Source: an uncultured Bacteroidota bacterium
GTDB lineage: Bacteria; Bacteroidota; Bacteroidia; Flavobacteriales; Flavobacteriaceae
Length of the DNA stretch: 40,944 bases
NCBI GenBank assembly: GCA_903888655.1
Contig: CAISUR010000395.1
Location: forward strand, 1-40,944
Reading direction: 5' to 3'
Part shown: in pieces, positions 17,569 to 25,327 of the stretch
Position numbering within the stretch: the first letter of the stretch is position 1
Layout: each line of letters begins with the position of its first letter
Made by a program: the position numbers and the translations under genes
The notes under the pieces: generated by a model
The model's database searches: none
The model's input: only the letters and a program-made list of their open reading frames with translations
Told to the model about the DNA's origin: nothing

Positions 17569-18804
17569 TCAAAGGAACTTTTTTTTATTCTTCTCTTCAA
17601 TCCATTTGCTCATGTATTTGGAGCTTGACAGGAAATGATGTTGCAAAATAGCTCCCGTAAAGTTGTTTTTTCTATGAGATATAAGATTTTCCTTTAAAAA
17701 ATGAATTTTAGAAATAAAATCGTTTTCAAAAAGTAATTTTTTATAACGTTTTTTTAAAATTTCAAATCCATGGTTTTGGTATTGTTGCCATAGTTCTTTG
17801 TTATTGTGAAGTTCTACAGTTGCATCAGCAAATTCCTGAGGATTATCTTTGATAAAACCATTCCAAACCAAATTACCTTTCATTGATTCCGCACCAATAG
17901 TGGAAGTTATACTAGGAGTGCCGCATTGCATGGCTTCAAGTAATTTGCCTTTAATTCCGGCACCAAAACGAAGTGGCGCCAAAACCATTCTTGCATTTTT
18001 CACAACATCAAGTGCATTAATAGCCCTTCCCATAACATAAAAATTTTCTTTCGGTTTATGCAATTGAAAAACCTTTTGTGAAGGGTATGCACCATAAATT
18101 AGCATTTTGGCATCAGGTAATCTAGAATGAACTAATGGCCAAATTGATGCAGATAGGTATTTCACGCAATCCCAATTAGGTTCATGTAAAAAATTTCCTA
18201 TAAAAATAAAATTATTTCGTTCTTCATAACTTGGAATCACCGATAATTTTTCCGCAAAAATCGGTAAGAAATATAAAATATCTTTTGAAATCCTAAATTG
18301 ATTTTGCAACAATTCCATTTCATATTCAGAAACCATCAAAGAAATATCACTTCGCAAAATACTGGCAATTTCTCTTTTGGCTATTTCTGAATATAAATCA
18401 TCAAAAGTAAATTCTCGATTTTCTTTTAATGCTTGTTGCCGTGCTTGACGTAAACAGTGTAAATCCTCTGTGTCTAATATTTTTATGACTTCAGGGCATT
18501 GTTCTGAAACACGCCAGCCAAATTGTTCCTCGACCATAAATCGATCAAATAAGACAATATTTGGATTTAATTCGTAAATAAAAGTGTCAAACGTAGACGA
18601 GTTCAGTTCAATAGTTTTAATATTTATTTTCAAGAGCGATAAATCTTCTGAAAACTCTAGGTTTTGTGCAGTACTCGCAAATGTTATTTCATAACCATCG
18701 GCTTGAAATAATTCTATTAATTGCATCATACGGTTGCCTGCCGCAGATGATTTGGGCTCGGGTAACACAAATCCAATAATTAATAATGTTTTATATTTCA
18801 TCAT
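17569..18804 (-). CDS. Glycosyltransferase, GT4-like (group 1)
   Basis: A 411-residue protein with a GT-B fold layout. The N-terminal Rossmann-like half begins LLIIGFVLPEPKSSAAGNRM, and the C-terminal half contains FIGNFLHEPNWD, the NALDVVKNARMVLAPLRFG donor-site region and GIKGKLLEAMQCGTPSITS. Such enzymes add sugars from nucleotide-sugar donors to glycans or lipids at the cytoplasmic face of the membrane. Donor and acceptor cannot be told from sequence. It stands alone, convergent with murF and divergent from the MiaE-like gene, so context gives no pathway. The start could be the first or second of two adjacent ATGs. Confidence 0.75.
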   Translation of the reverse strand: MMKYKTLLIIGFVLPEPKSSAAGNRMMQLIELFQADGYEITFASTAQNLEFSEDLSLLKINIKTIELNSSTFDTFIYELNPNIVLFDRFMVEEQFGWRVSEQCPEVIKILDTEDLHCLRQARQQALKENREFTFDDLYSEIAKREIASILRSDISLMVSEYEMELLQNQFRISKDILYFLPIFAEKLSVIPSYEERNNFIFIGNFLHEPNWDCVKYLSASIWPLVHSRLPDAKMLIYGAYPSQKVFQLHKPKENFYVMGRAINALDVVKNARMVLAPLRFGAGIKGKLLEAMQCGTPSITSTIGAESMKGNLVWNGFIKDNPQEFADATVELHNNKELWQQYQNHGFEILKKRYKKLLFENDFISKIHFLKENLISHRKNNFTGAILQHHFLSSSKYMSKWIEEKNKKKFL

Positions 18805-18865
18805 GCTATTAAAAGGATTTACAAAGAAAACATTTAATTTTACATCAAATTAAAATTCTACGAAA

Positions 18866-19447
18866 ATGTTAGGTCTTAAATTAAAAACCGACCCGAGATG
18901 GGTTACTATTGTGGCATCAAACATAGAGGAAATTCTAACCGATCACGCTTGGTGTGAACAAAAAGCAGCCACAAATATTATTACTATAATTACTTATAAT
19001 TCGGAGCATGTTGATTTAGTGACTGACCTGTTAGAAATAGCGAAAGAAGAAATTGAGCATTTTCAAATGGTTCACAATATTATTAAAGAACGCGGGCTTA
19101 CGTTAGGGAGAGAGCGCAAAGATCATTATGTGAACGAACTTTTTAAATTTATGCGAAAAGATGGCAGTCGCAATGATGCTTTTATTGATCGATTATTATT
19201 TTCAGCGATGATTGAAGCAAGAAGCTGTGAACGATTTAAAGTGTTATCACAAAATATTGATGACAAAGAATTAGCAGAGTTTTATAGAGTATTGATGATA
19301 AGTGAAGCGGGACACTATACTACCTTTTTAAAGTTTGCCCGAAAATATACCGAAAAAGTTGATGTTGATAAACGTTGGGGTGAATGGTTGGAATTTGAAG
19401 GAGAACTTATTTCCAATTATGGTAAAAGCGAAACGGTTCACGGATAA
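18866..19447 (+). CDS. miaE: tRNA-(ms2io6A)-hydroxylase family protein (MiaE-like)
   Basis: A 193-residue all-helical protein of the ferritin-like di-iron type. Candidate iron ligands are in HAWCEQKAA (Glu near 31), KEEIEHFQM (Glu and His near 61-65), MIEARSCERF (Glu near 117) and ISEAGHYTTF. MiaE hydroxylates the isopentenyl side chain of ms2i6A37 in tRNA and needs oxygen. The opening LGLKLKTDPRWVTIV is characteristic of bacterial homologues I recall. It appears monocistronic, divergent from the glycosyltransferase. Other di-iron hydroxylases are an unlikely alternative. Confidence 0.88.
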   Translation: MLGLKLKTDPRWVTIVASNIEEILTDHAWCEQKAATNIITIITYNSEHVDLVTDLLEIAKEEIEHFQMVHNIIKERGLTLGRERKDHYVNELFKFMRKDGSRNDAFIDRLLFSAMIEARSCERFKVLSQNIDDKELAEFYRVLMISEAGHYTTFLKFARKYTEKVDVDKRWGEWLEFEGELISNYGKSETVHG

Positions 19448-19465
19448 AATATTAACAATGATGAC

Positions 19466-19585
19466 ATGTCTAATCCAGAGCTAATCGAGTTTAAGGAAAT
19501 AAGTAAAGAAATGATTGAAAAAATATTAACCAAAAAGATGCCAAACGCTCTCGAAATGAAAAAGCTAGCTCTAATTATATTTTGA
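19466..19585 (+). CDS. Hypothetical 39-residue protein
   Basis: A short open frame read by hand: it begins MSNPELIEFKEISKEMIEKI and ends in a hydrophobic LALIIF before TGA. It lies 18 bases after the MiaE-like gene and 27 before murI, on the same strand. The charged, helix-forming composition looks protein-like, but I recognise no family. It could equally be a decayed fragment or chance. Confidence 0.3.
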   Translation: MSNPELIEFKEISKEMIEKILTKKMPNALEMKKLALIIF

Positions 19586-19600
19586 GACAGCATCTTTTTT

Positions 19601-19608
19601 TACATTTG
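19601..19608 (+). promoter_or_regulatory. Promoter -7 box for murI
   Basis: TACATTTG matches TAnnTTTG exactly and ends four bases before the murI ATG at 19613, so the transcript would have almost no leader. The only upstream TTG is 16 bases away, slightly short. Confidence 0.5.
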
Positions 19609-19612
19609 TTTT

Positions 19613-20391
19613 ATGATAAACAAAAAACCCATAGGACTTTTTGATTCGGGAATTGGTGGTACTTCTATTTGGAAAGAAATTCATCAATTGCTTCCAAATG
19701 AAGACACTATTTACTTAGCCGATAGTAAAAATGCACCCTATGGTGAAAAATCTAAAGATGAAATTATTCATTTAAGTTGTAAAAACACCGAACTTCTTCT
19801 CAACAAAAATTGCAAACTTATTGTTGTGGCTTGCAATACGGCTACCACAAATGCTATCAAAGAATTACGAGCCAAATATGACATCCCTTTTATTGGAATC
19901 GAACCTGCTATTAAGCCTGCTGCGCTTCATTCTGAAACTCAAAAAATCGGAATTCTCGCCACCAAAGGAACGCTCAACAGCGAATTGTTTTACAAAAATG
20001 TGGAGCAATTTCAAGACATTCAAATCATTGAGCAAATTGGTTTTGGACTCGTAGAACTTATTGAAAACGGTAAAATAAATACCCTGGAAATGGAACATTT
20101 GTTATCTCAATATCTAACGCCCATGATTCAGTCCAATATCGATTATCTCGTTCTTGGTTGTAGCCATTATCCCTATTTGATCCCACAGATAAAAAAATTA
20201 TTCCTCCTTCCATCACCATCATTGATTCTGGTGAAGCGGTAGCAAAGCAAACTAAAAAAATAATTGCTGAAAAAATTGGCTTTCGAGAAATTCCAGAAAA
20301 AAGCAATCAACAATTTTATACGAATACCAATCCAAAAGTACTTGCTGATATTCTTGAAAACAAGTATAACGTAATTCAGAACGATTTCTAA
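19613..20391 (+). pseudogene. murI: Glutamate racemase, interrupted by a one-base frameshift
   Basis: MurI makes D-glutamate for peptidoglycan. The first frame gives IGLFDSGIGGTSIWKE, the catalytic cysteine motif VVACNTATTNA and VLGCSHYPYLIPQIKK, then runs into unrelated sequence and stops at 20242. After the run of seven A at 20191-20197, the next frame continues the family sequence without a break: IIPPSITIIDSGEAVAKQT, ending at a TAA at 20389-20391. Restoring one A gives a normal 259-residue enzyme with both catalytic cysteines. A sequencing slip, a real mutation, or recoding at the A AAA AAA heptamer are all possible. The gene is usually essential unless a D-amino acid transaminase is present. 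Confidence 0.88.
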
Positions 20392-20436
20392 AAACTCAGC
20401 TTTTTTAATAGCATCAATAGTTCCACTCAAAAAGAG

Positions 20437-20444
20437 TATCTTTG
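20437..20444 (+). promoter_or_regulatory. Promoter -7 box for the pseudouridine synthase gene
   Basis: TATCTTTG matches TAnnTTTG exactly and ends 14 bases before the ATG at 20459. No clear -33 TTG was found. Confidence 0.5.
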
Positions 20445-20458
20445 CAAAAATAAAAAGC

Positions 20459-21325
20459 ATGAATAATTCCAATAATAAAAAACGAACAGGATCTAGCAAA
20501 CCAAGTGGTGATAGAAAAAAATCTACTACTACATCAAAACCTGCTATGGACAAACGTTCTCAAAATAGAAAACCAGCAGTAAAAAAAGATTCTCCAAACG
20601 TACCAAAACCCATAAAATCGGATGAAATTCGTTTGAACAAATACATCTCTAATTCAGGAGCATGCTCCCGCCGTGATGCTGATATTTACATCCAATCTGG
20701 AAACGTAAAAGTCAATGGCATTCCCGTTACCGAAATGGGATACAAAGTAAAACCCGGTGATGTAGTAAACTTTGATGGTGCAACATTAATGCCCGAGAAA
20801 AAAGAATATTTTGTTTTAAATAAACCCAAAAACTTTACCACGTCCAACGAAGAAGTCGAGCATCGAAACGTTTCTGAATTGATTAAAGGAGCGTCAACAT
20901 CGGCTCTTTCTCCTGTTGGAAGAATGGATAAAAACACTACAGGACTATTATTATTTACTAATGACACTGACATTATTCGTAAATTTAGTTTGCCAAATCA
21001 AAAATCGTCCAAAATCTATCAAGTGACGTTAGATAAAAATCTGAAATTTGAAGATTTAGAAAAAATAAGCACCGGAGTTACCTTAGATGGACATAAGTTG
21101 TTTGTTGACGAAGTGAGTTATATTGAAAACGAACCCAAAAATGAAATCGGAATCAAATTAAGAACCCCAAATGTAAAAGTGGTTCGTGCTATTTTTGAAC
21201 ATTATAAATATACTGTCATTAAAGTCGATCGCGTTGCCTTTGCAGGATTGACTAAAAAGAACCTTCCAAGAGGAAATTGGAGAGCCCTTACCGAACAAGA
21301 AATTATAAATTTAAAGAACCTATAA
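20459..21325 (+). CDS. RluB/RsuA-type pseudouridine synthase with S4 domain
   Basis: A 288-residue protein. Residues 1-58 are a basic, Ser/Thr/Lys/Pro-rich tail likely to be disordered. An S4 RNA-binding domain follows (about 59-105, RLNKYISNSGACSRRDADIY). The catalytic domain contains SPVGRMDKNTTGLLLFTND, with the catalytic aspartate in GRMDKNTTG. It is expected to convert a specific uridine in rRNA to pseudouridine; RluB (23S), RluE/F and RsuA (16S) are close relatives, and the exact target is uncertain. It has its own -7 box and ends in a clear terminator. Confidence 0.88.
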   Translation: MNNSNNKKRTGSSKPSGDRKKSTTTSKPAMDKRSQNRKPAVKKDSPNVPKPIKSDEIRLNKYISNSGACSRRDADIYIQSGNVKVNGIPVTEMGYKVKPGDVVNFDGATLMPEKKEYFVLNKPKNFTTSNEEVEHRNVSELIKGASTSALSPVGRMDKNTTGLLLFTNDTDIIRKFSLPNQKSSKIYQVTLDKNLKFEDLEKISTGVTLDGHKLFVDEVSYIENEPKNEIGIKLRTPNVKVVRAIFEHYKYTVIKVDRVAFAGLTKKNLPRGNWRALTEQEIINLKNL

Positions 21326-21347
21326 CCACGTAAATCGTGGTTTTTTT
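21324..21347 (+). terminator. Terminator after the pseudouridine synthase gene
   Basis: AACCACG (21324-21330) and CGTGGTT (21336-21342) form a perfect seven-base stem with a five-base loop and a T-run to 21347. The next gene's ATG is only eight bases further on. Confidence 0.85.
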
Positions 21348-21354
21348 ATAAAAC

Positions 21355-21717
21355 ATGACAAGTCAAAAAAACCTATCCATTGCTCACGCCTGGTTTGAAG
21401 CCTTTAACGCACATAATTTGGAGAAACTTCTTTCATTATATGATGATGATGCCCAACATTATAGTCCGAAATTAAAAATTAGACACCCTGAAACGAATGG
21501 ATTAGTCACCGGAAAAAATGCCTTAAGAACTTGGTGGCAAGATGCTTTCGACCGATTACCTACTTTGAACTATAAAGTTACTTCGCTTACCGCAAATTCA
21601 GATCGTGTTTTCATGGAATACATTAGAACGGTTGAAAACGAAAACGACATGATAGTTGCAGAAGTTTTAGAAATAAAAGAAGGATTAATTGTGGCTTCTA
21701 AGGTGTATCATGGATGA
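21355..21717 (+). CDS. SnoaL-like / NTF2-like small protein
   Basis: A 120-residue protein with the cone-shaped alpha+beta NTF2-like fold signature. An N-terminal helix AHAWFEAFNAHNLEKLLSLY leads into the DDDAQHYSPK strand, then a WWQDAF helix and alternating strands ending LEIKEGLIVASKVYHG. Members include polyketide cyclases, isomerases and many proteins of unknown role that bind small hydrophobic ligands, so no substrate can be assigned. It starts directly after a terminator, and no -7 box was seen between the two, so its promoter is unclear. Confidence 0.75.
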   Translation: MTSQKNLSIAHAWFEAFNAHNLEKLLSLYDDDAQHYSPKLKIRHPETNGLVTGKNALRTWWQDAFDRLPTLNYKVTSLTANSDRVFMEYIRTVENENDMIVAEVLEIKEGLIVASKVYHG

Positions 21718-21812
21718 TAAATCAATAAATTCAGAAGACTGTGGTCTAAAATTTATATTGATTTCTTATCTTTTCGGCACAAATTAAAAAGATTTTAAGA
21801 ATTTTAAATGTT

Positions 21813-21852
21813 AAAATCTGTAATAATCCTTGTAATCTGTGCAATCCGTGGC
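21813..21852 (+). repeat. Dispersed AATCTGT..CCGTGGC repeat, copy 1
   Basis: AAAATCTGTAATAATCC, then TTGTAATCTGTGCAATCCGTGGC-like text. The same words return at 23060-23079 (opposite orientation) and 25297-25327. I recall similar sequence as a common intergenic repeat in flavobacterial genomes. Confidence 0.6.
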
Positions 21853-21957
21853 ATTAAAATAGTAACGATAGTATTTAGACTAAAGCCATACAGAACTATA
21901 AATTGTTACTTTGAATTAAGAAATTTATACTTTAAATTAATTGAAAGTACATTTTGT

Positions 21958-22027
21958 CAGATTGAGCGCAGTCAAAATCATTTTAGCGCCTTGACTGTAT
22001 TTCGAATCGCTAAAACAAACTTCTCAA
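21958..22027. repeat. Intergenic inverted-repeat element (TTGAGCGCAGTC type)
   Basis: CAGTCAA (21969-21975) and TTGACTG (21991-21997) are perfect inverted arms, within ATTGAGCGCAGTC and AGCGCCTTGACTG. The wording resembles a decayed copy of the GTTCGAGCGCAGTCGAGA-type dispersed hairpin I recall from flavobacteria. Confidence 0.45.
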
Positions 22028-22105
22028 GGTGATAAAAAAGAATTAGATAAGACAATGAATTTAAAACTTAAATAACATTTTAATTTTAAATAATTTCAAA
22101 AATTG

Positions 22106-22113
22106 TATCTTTG
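22106..22113 (+). promoter_or_regulatory. Promoter -7 box for mscS
   Basis: TATCTTTG matches TAnnTTTG exactly. The ATG is 47 bases downstream, and a terminator-like hairpin lies in between. Confidence 0.55.
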
Positions 22114-22122
22114 ACCACTATT

Positions 22123-22151
22123 AATCACGCTACAATTGCGTGATTTTTTTT
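22123..22151 (+). terminator. Terminator-like hairpin in the mscS leader
   Basis: AATCACGC (22123-22130) and GCGTGATT (22138-22145) make a perfect eight-base stem with a seven-base loop, running into a block of eight T (22144-22151). It lies between the -7 box and the ATG at 22160, so transcripts from that box must read through it. It could be an attenuator or simply a leader hairpin. Confidence 0.6.
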
Positions 22152-22159
22152 ATACTACT

Positions 22160-22987
22160 ATGGAAGCAGAAAAAGATTTTTTTACCGCAGAAGGGTATAT
22201 CAAAGGATTCATGAAAGTCCTTATTGATTATTCTCCAAAACTAATTTCGGCATTAGTAATTCTATTTATTGGAATCTATGCCATACGCTTTATCAACAAT
22301 TTGGTGAAGCGAATCATGATTAAAAGAAATTTAGACCCTACCCTATCTAAATTTTTGGCAGATATTTTAATTTGGGTGTTGCGAGTACTATTATTTGTAA
22401 CCTTTATCTCAAAACTTGGCATTGAGACTTCGTCTTTTGTTGCTATTTTAGGAGCTGCCGGTTTAGCAATTGGGATGTCATTGCAAGGCTCATTATCCAA
22501 TTTTGCGGGAGGAATGTTAATCATTCTTTTCAAACCGTTTCGTGTGGGAGATACCATAGAGGCGCAAGGCGTAACGGGAACGGTCAAAGAAATTCAAATA
22601 TTTGTAACCAAATTACTTACGGTAAATAACCAGACCATTTTTGTACCTAATGGCGTTTTATCAAATGGTGTCATTACCAATTATTCGGTTGAAGGCAATA
22701 GACGAGCCGATTTAGTATTCACTATATCGTATGACACGAATATCAAAAACGCCAAAGAAATTGTGATGAGTGTGCTAGAATCGCATCCCAAAGTGTTAAA
22801 GATTCCTGCTCCTTCGGTTATGGTAAAAGATTTAACTGACAATTCGATTCATCTTGCCGTTCGTCCTTGGACTAAAAATGAGGATTTTGGCATCGTTTCA
22901 TCAGATATTTTAGAACAATGTAAAACCGCTTTTGACGAAGCCGGAATAATAATTCAACCTTTTACCGTGGAGAGTTCTAAAAAATAA
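22160..22987 (+). CDS. mscS: Small-conductance mechanosensitive channel family protein
   Basis: A 275-residue inner-membrane channel that opens on membrane tension to release osmolytes. There are three membrane segments: about 28-50 (LISALVILFIGIYAI), about 70-92 (ILIWVLRVLLFVTFI) and the pore helix about 98-125 (GAAGLAIGMSLQGSLSNFAGG). The pore helix shows the regular Gly/Ala packing of MscS TM3. The cytosolic part begins LFKPFRVGDTIEAQGVTGTVKEI and includes VPNGVLSNGVITNYS. I start at the ATG at 22160; the longer frame would begin within the leader hairpin. The size is that of a minimal MscS. Confidence 0.92.
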   Translation: MEAEKDFFTAEGYIKGFMKVLIDYSPKLISALVILFIGIYAIRFINNLVKRIMIKRNLDPTLSKFLADILIWVLRVLLFVTFISKLGIETSSFVAILGAAGLAIGMSLQGSLSNFAGGMLIILFKPFRVGDTIEAQGVTGTVKEIQIFVTKLLTVNNQTIFVPNGVLSNGVITNYSVEGNRRADLVFTISYDTNIKNAKEIVMSVLESHPKVLKIPAPSVMVKDLTDNSIHLAVRPWTKNEDFGIVSSDILEQCKTAFDEAGIIIQPFTVESSKK

Positions 22988-23023
22988 TTTTTTTCGACGT
23001 AAGTAAGTTTTGAACAAACTATA

Positions 23024-23356
23024 TTGGGGTATCTTCAAAAGGATAGTAGTGAAATAATAGCCACAGATTCACAGATTTTAAAAATTATTTTTTTTAATGT
23101 GAAATTTATCTCAAGAGAAATAGCACCCAATCCAGCCAAGGCAGTTACAACAATTTTTTATAACTTTGTAAATACCAAAGCCACTAAAACCATAGAATTG
23201 ATGGATGTTTTAGGCAGAACACTAGAAACATGGAATCTGCAAGACAGCAAAGGTACTATTGAAATAGACTGCTCTAAATATGCCAATGGGCAATATCTAA
23301 TACTGATGAAAGAAAATAATGCTGTAATAAAAAACACTAAACTTATAGTTAAATAA
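23024..23356 (+). pseudogene. Orphan T9SS type A sorting domain (truncated cargo gene)
   Basis: From about 23117 the frame encodes IAPNPAKAVTTIFYNF, KTIELMDVLGRTLETWN and KYANGQYLILMKENNAVIKN, ending KLIVK. That is a nearly complete type A sorting domain of about 78 residues. Nothing upstream looks like a secreted protein: there is no signal peptide, the only frame-initial codon is TTG, and the preceding bases include a dispersed repeat. I read this as the surviving 3' end of a cargo gene whose front was lost. It differs clearly from the sorting domain of the next gene, so it is not a simple duplicate of it. Confidence 0.7.
23060..23079 (-). repeat. Dispersed AATCTGT..GTGGC repeat, copy 2 (inverted)
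   Basis: Reads GCCACAGATTCACAGATTTT on the plus strand, i.e. AAAATCTGTGAATCTGTGGC on the minus. It is related to the copies at 21813-21852 and 25297-25327, and lies directly at the front of the orphan sorting domain. Confidence 0.55.
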
Positions 23357-23380
23357 TTAAAATAACCACACTCTTTTAGC

Positions 23381-23411
23381 TCCCTCTCCTTTGGAGAGGG
23401 TTGGGGAGAGG
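23381..23411. repeat. GC-rich palindromic repeat before the 584-aa cargo gene
   Basis: CCCTCTCC (23382-23389) and GGAGAGGG (23393-23400) form a perfect eight-base stem with a three-base loop, followed by TTGGGGAGAGG. The block is far richer in G+C than its surroundings, as dispersed palindromic elements often are. It ends 14 bases before the next ATG. Confidence 0.6.
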
Positions 23412-23425
23412 AAAACACAATAACC

Positions 23426-25180
23426 ATGAAAAAACTTATTTACTTAACTATATTATGTGGCTGTACTCTAGCAAACGCCCAATCATGGGTATGGGGCAAA
23501 CGTGGTGGCGGTAGTGGCAATACCGTTGAAACCATTCAAAGTATGGCTACCGATAGCCAAAAAAACATCTACGCGACCGCTATGGTCTCGGCGATAAATA
23601 TTGATGTAGACGGACACGCATTGAACAGTACCGATATGGGACAAGCCATAAACCCTACCGATGCTGTGTTGACTAGCTTTGCCTGCGATGGCAGCTACCG
23701 CTGGTCTAAAATATTTACAGGCCAAGACAGAGAAGAATTAAAATACGTGCAAACGGATGCACAAGACAATGTATATGTAACTGGCTTTACTTTTGGAGGA
23801 GGAGGTAATAATTCATTTTTTAAATACCCCAACTATTTAGATACCGATGTTACTTTTCCGCAGACAACCACTAATCCTGATTATTTTATTAGTTTTATTG
23901 TAAAATACAACAGCAATGGAGTAATGCAATGGATTAAAAGAATAGGGGCTCAATTTTCAGGTCAACTTATTGATAATTATATCAGTATTGCTGGTATGAC
24001 CGTTGACAGTGCTGGTAATAGTTATACCCTAACGTTGCTTACACCCGGCAATACATATTGTGATGGTAATCTAACGGTAACAGGAAATAATCAAAAATAC
24101 TATGTTATAAAACATGATAGTAACGGAAATTATACTGGGGCTACTTATTTGGATTTTCAAAGTACTTATGGTAGCGGTATTACTTTTTACCGCAACCCCT
24201 ATAATGGAAATTATTATTTAACAGCATCCAAAGGAAGTGTAAACGACACGGCAACATTTGGTGGACAAAATGCTACTCACGACACTGTTTTGGCATGTTT
24301 TGACAGTACAGGACAATTTCAGTGGATGCGTGAGGATGCTACTAACAGAGGTAGTATGGTTTGCCCTATTCTTGATATAACTTTTGACACTAATAATGAT
24401 GTGTATTTGGCATTAATTTTAGCAGGAAGTAATAATGGTCAAAATGCACAAGATTCTTTCTTGGGGTATTCAATTGTTGAAAATACATTTCCTGTTACAG
24501 TAATGAAAACCAATACAAATGTCGATACGTTATTATGGGCATCAAGGAGTAATTTCACCATTGGCTCTAATGTTTTTGGTGGCATTTTTTTGAACACTAA
24601 TGAAGTTGCTATTTCTAATTATTCTTGGAATGGTTTTACTTGGGGTACTCAAACTTCGGTGGCAACGCCTGGAGCAACTCCTTTGCTGGCTCGATTAAAT
24701 AAAACTACAGGTGAATGTATTGGGTTGTCGAATATTAATAATAACAACCAATTAAATGACAACGGAGATATTTTAGTAGCCGATGTCAGTGGCGATTATA
24801 TCATGGGAGGACCCTTTCATAGTATGCTTTACTTTGATAATAACCAGCAAATCCTTAACAATGGGCCAGAAACTGATTTTTTTATTGCCAAATATGCTAC
24901 ACAAGCCTGTTCGCCTCTGGCAATTAACGAAACAGTTCAACCTAAAGTGCAATTGCAAGTCTATCCTAATCCTACTAGTGGCAAAGTGTATTTTGATAAC
25001 AGTCTTACGCAATATAAAAGTGTAGTAGTTTATAACCCTGTAGGGCAACAAGTCATGACTATACCTTTAACCACAATTTCCAACTCGGTTATAGATTTAA
25101 GCCAAATGAGTAAAGGGGTTTATATGCTACAATTTACATGCGAAAAAGGAAGTGAGACGGTTAAAGTTGAAAAGAAATAA
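23426..25180 (+). CDS. T9SS type A sorting domain-containing protein with SBBP-like repeats
   Basis: A 584-residue secreted protein. Its signal peptide spans residues 1-18 (LTILCGCTLANAQS). The ectodomain opens WVWGKRGGG, with recurring units such as TDAQDNVYVTGFTFGG, VDSAGNSYTL and FDTNNDVYLAL, spaced like beta-propeller (SBBP-type) repeats. The last 75 residues form a type A sorting domain beginning VYPNPTSGKVYFDNS and ending MSKGVYMLQFTCEKG. It should be exported by the T9SS and processed by PorU. Its early codons look less AT-rich than those of neighbouring genes. Repeat elements flank it on both sides, so it may be a late arrival between mscS and tsaB. Confidence 0.8.
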   Translation: MKKLIYLTILCGCTLANAQSWVWGKRGGGSGNTVETIQSMATDSQKNIYATAMVSAINIDVDGHALNSTDMGQAINPTDAVLTSFACDGSYRWSKIFTGQDREELKYVQTDAQDNVYVTGFTFGGGGNNSFFKYPNYLDTDVTFPQTTTNPDYFISFIVKYNSNGVMQWIKRIGAQFSGQLIDNYISIAGMTVDSAGNSYTLTLLTPGNTYCDGNLTVTGNNQKYYVIKHDSNGNYTGATYLDFQSTYGSGITFYRNPYNGNYYLTASKGSVNDTATFGGQNATHDTVLACFDSTGQFQWMREDATNRGSMVCPILDITFDTNNDVYLALILAGSNNGQNAQDSFLGYSIVENTFPVTVMKTNTNVDTLLWASRSNFTIGSNVFGGIFLNTNEVAISNYSWNGFTWGTQTSVATPGATPLLARLNKTTGECIGLSNINNNNQLNDNGDILVADVSGDYIMGGPFHSMLYFDNNQQILNNGPETDFFIAKYATQACSPLAINETVQPKVQLQVYPNPTSGKVYFDNSLTQYKSVVVYNPVGQQVMTIPLTTISNSVIDLSQMSKGVYMLQFTCEKGSETVKVEKK

Positions 25181-25296
25181 AAGTTAGTTAAAAGTTGGAA
25201 AAGGTTATTATCAGCATAGTGTAATCCTTTGTAAAAAAGACAGACTATGAAATCTATCTTAAGCGAAGTGACTTCTACAAAAAAACTATGTGGTTA

Positions 25297-25327
25297 AAAA
25301 ATCTGTAAAATCCATTTAATCCGTGGC
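25297..25327 (+). repeat. Dispersed AATCTGT..CCGTGGC repeat, copy 3
   Basis: AAAAATCTGTAAAATCC followed by ATTTAATCCGTGGC matches copy 1 in order and wording. It lies between the 584-residue cargo gene and the tsaB stop codon. Confidence 0.55.

Larger units (their letters stand above)
21718..22105. other. Intergenic region with dispersed-type repeats
   Basis: About 390 bases with no convincing gene. It holds one copy of an AATCTGT..CCGTGGC repeat (21813-21852) and an inverted-repeat element (21958-22027), both listed separately. A 74-codon frame at 21808-22032 spans these repeats and resembles no protein. The remainder is AT-rich with no recognised structure. Confidence 0.6.

Noticed and set aside
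20173..20553. A 126-codon frame on the minus strand over the murI-rluB junction
   Set aside because: It is antisense to clearly conserved MurI sequence, and its product is low-complexity hydrophobic text. It does not explain the frameshift.
21808..22032. A 74-codon open frame
   Set aside because: It runs through two dispersed-type repeats, its product resembles no protein, and it has no promoter of its own.
23426..25180. An insertion sequence between mscS and tsaB
   Set aside because: There is no transposase and no target duplication could be recognised; the content is a T9SS cargo gene plus small repeats.
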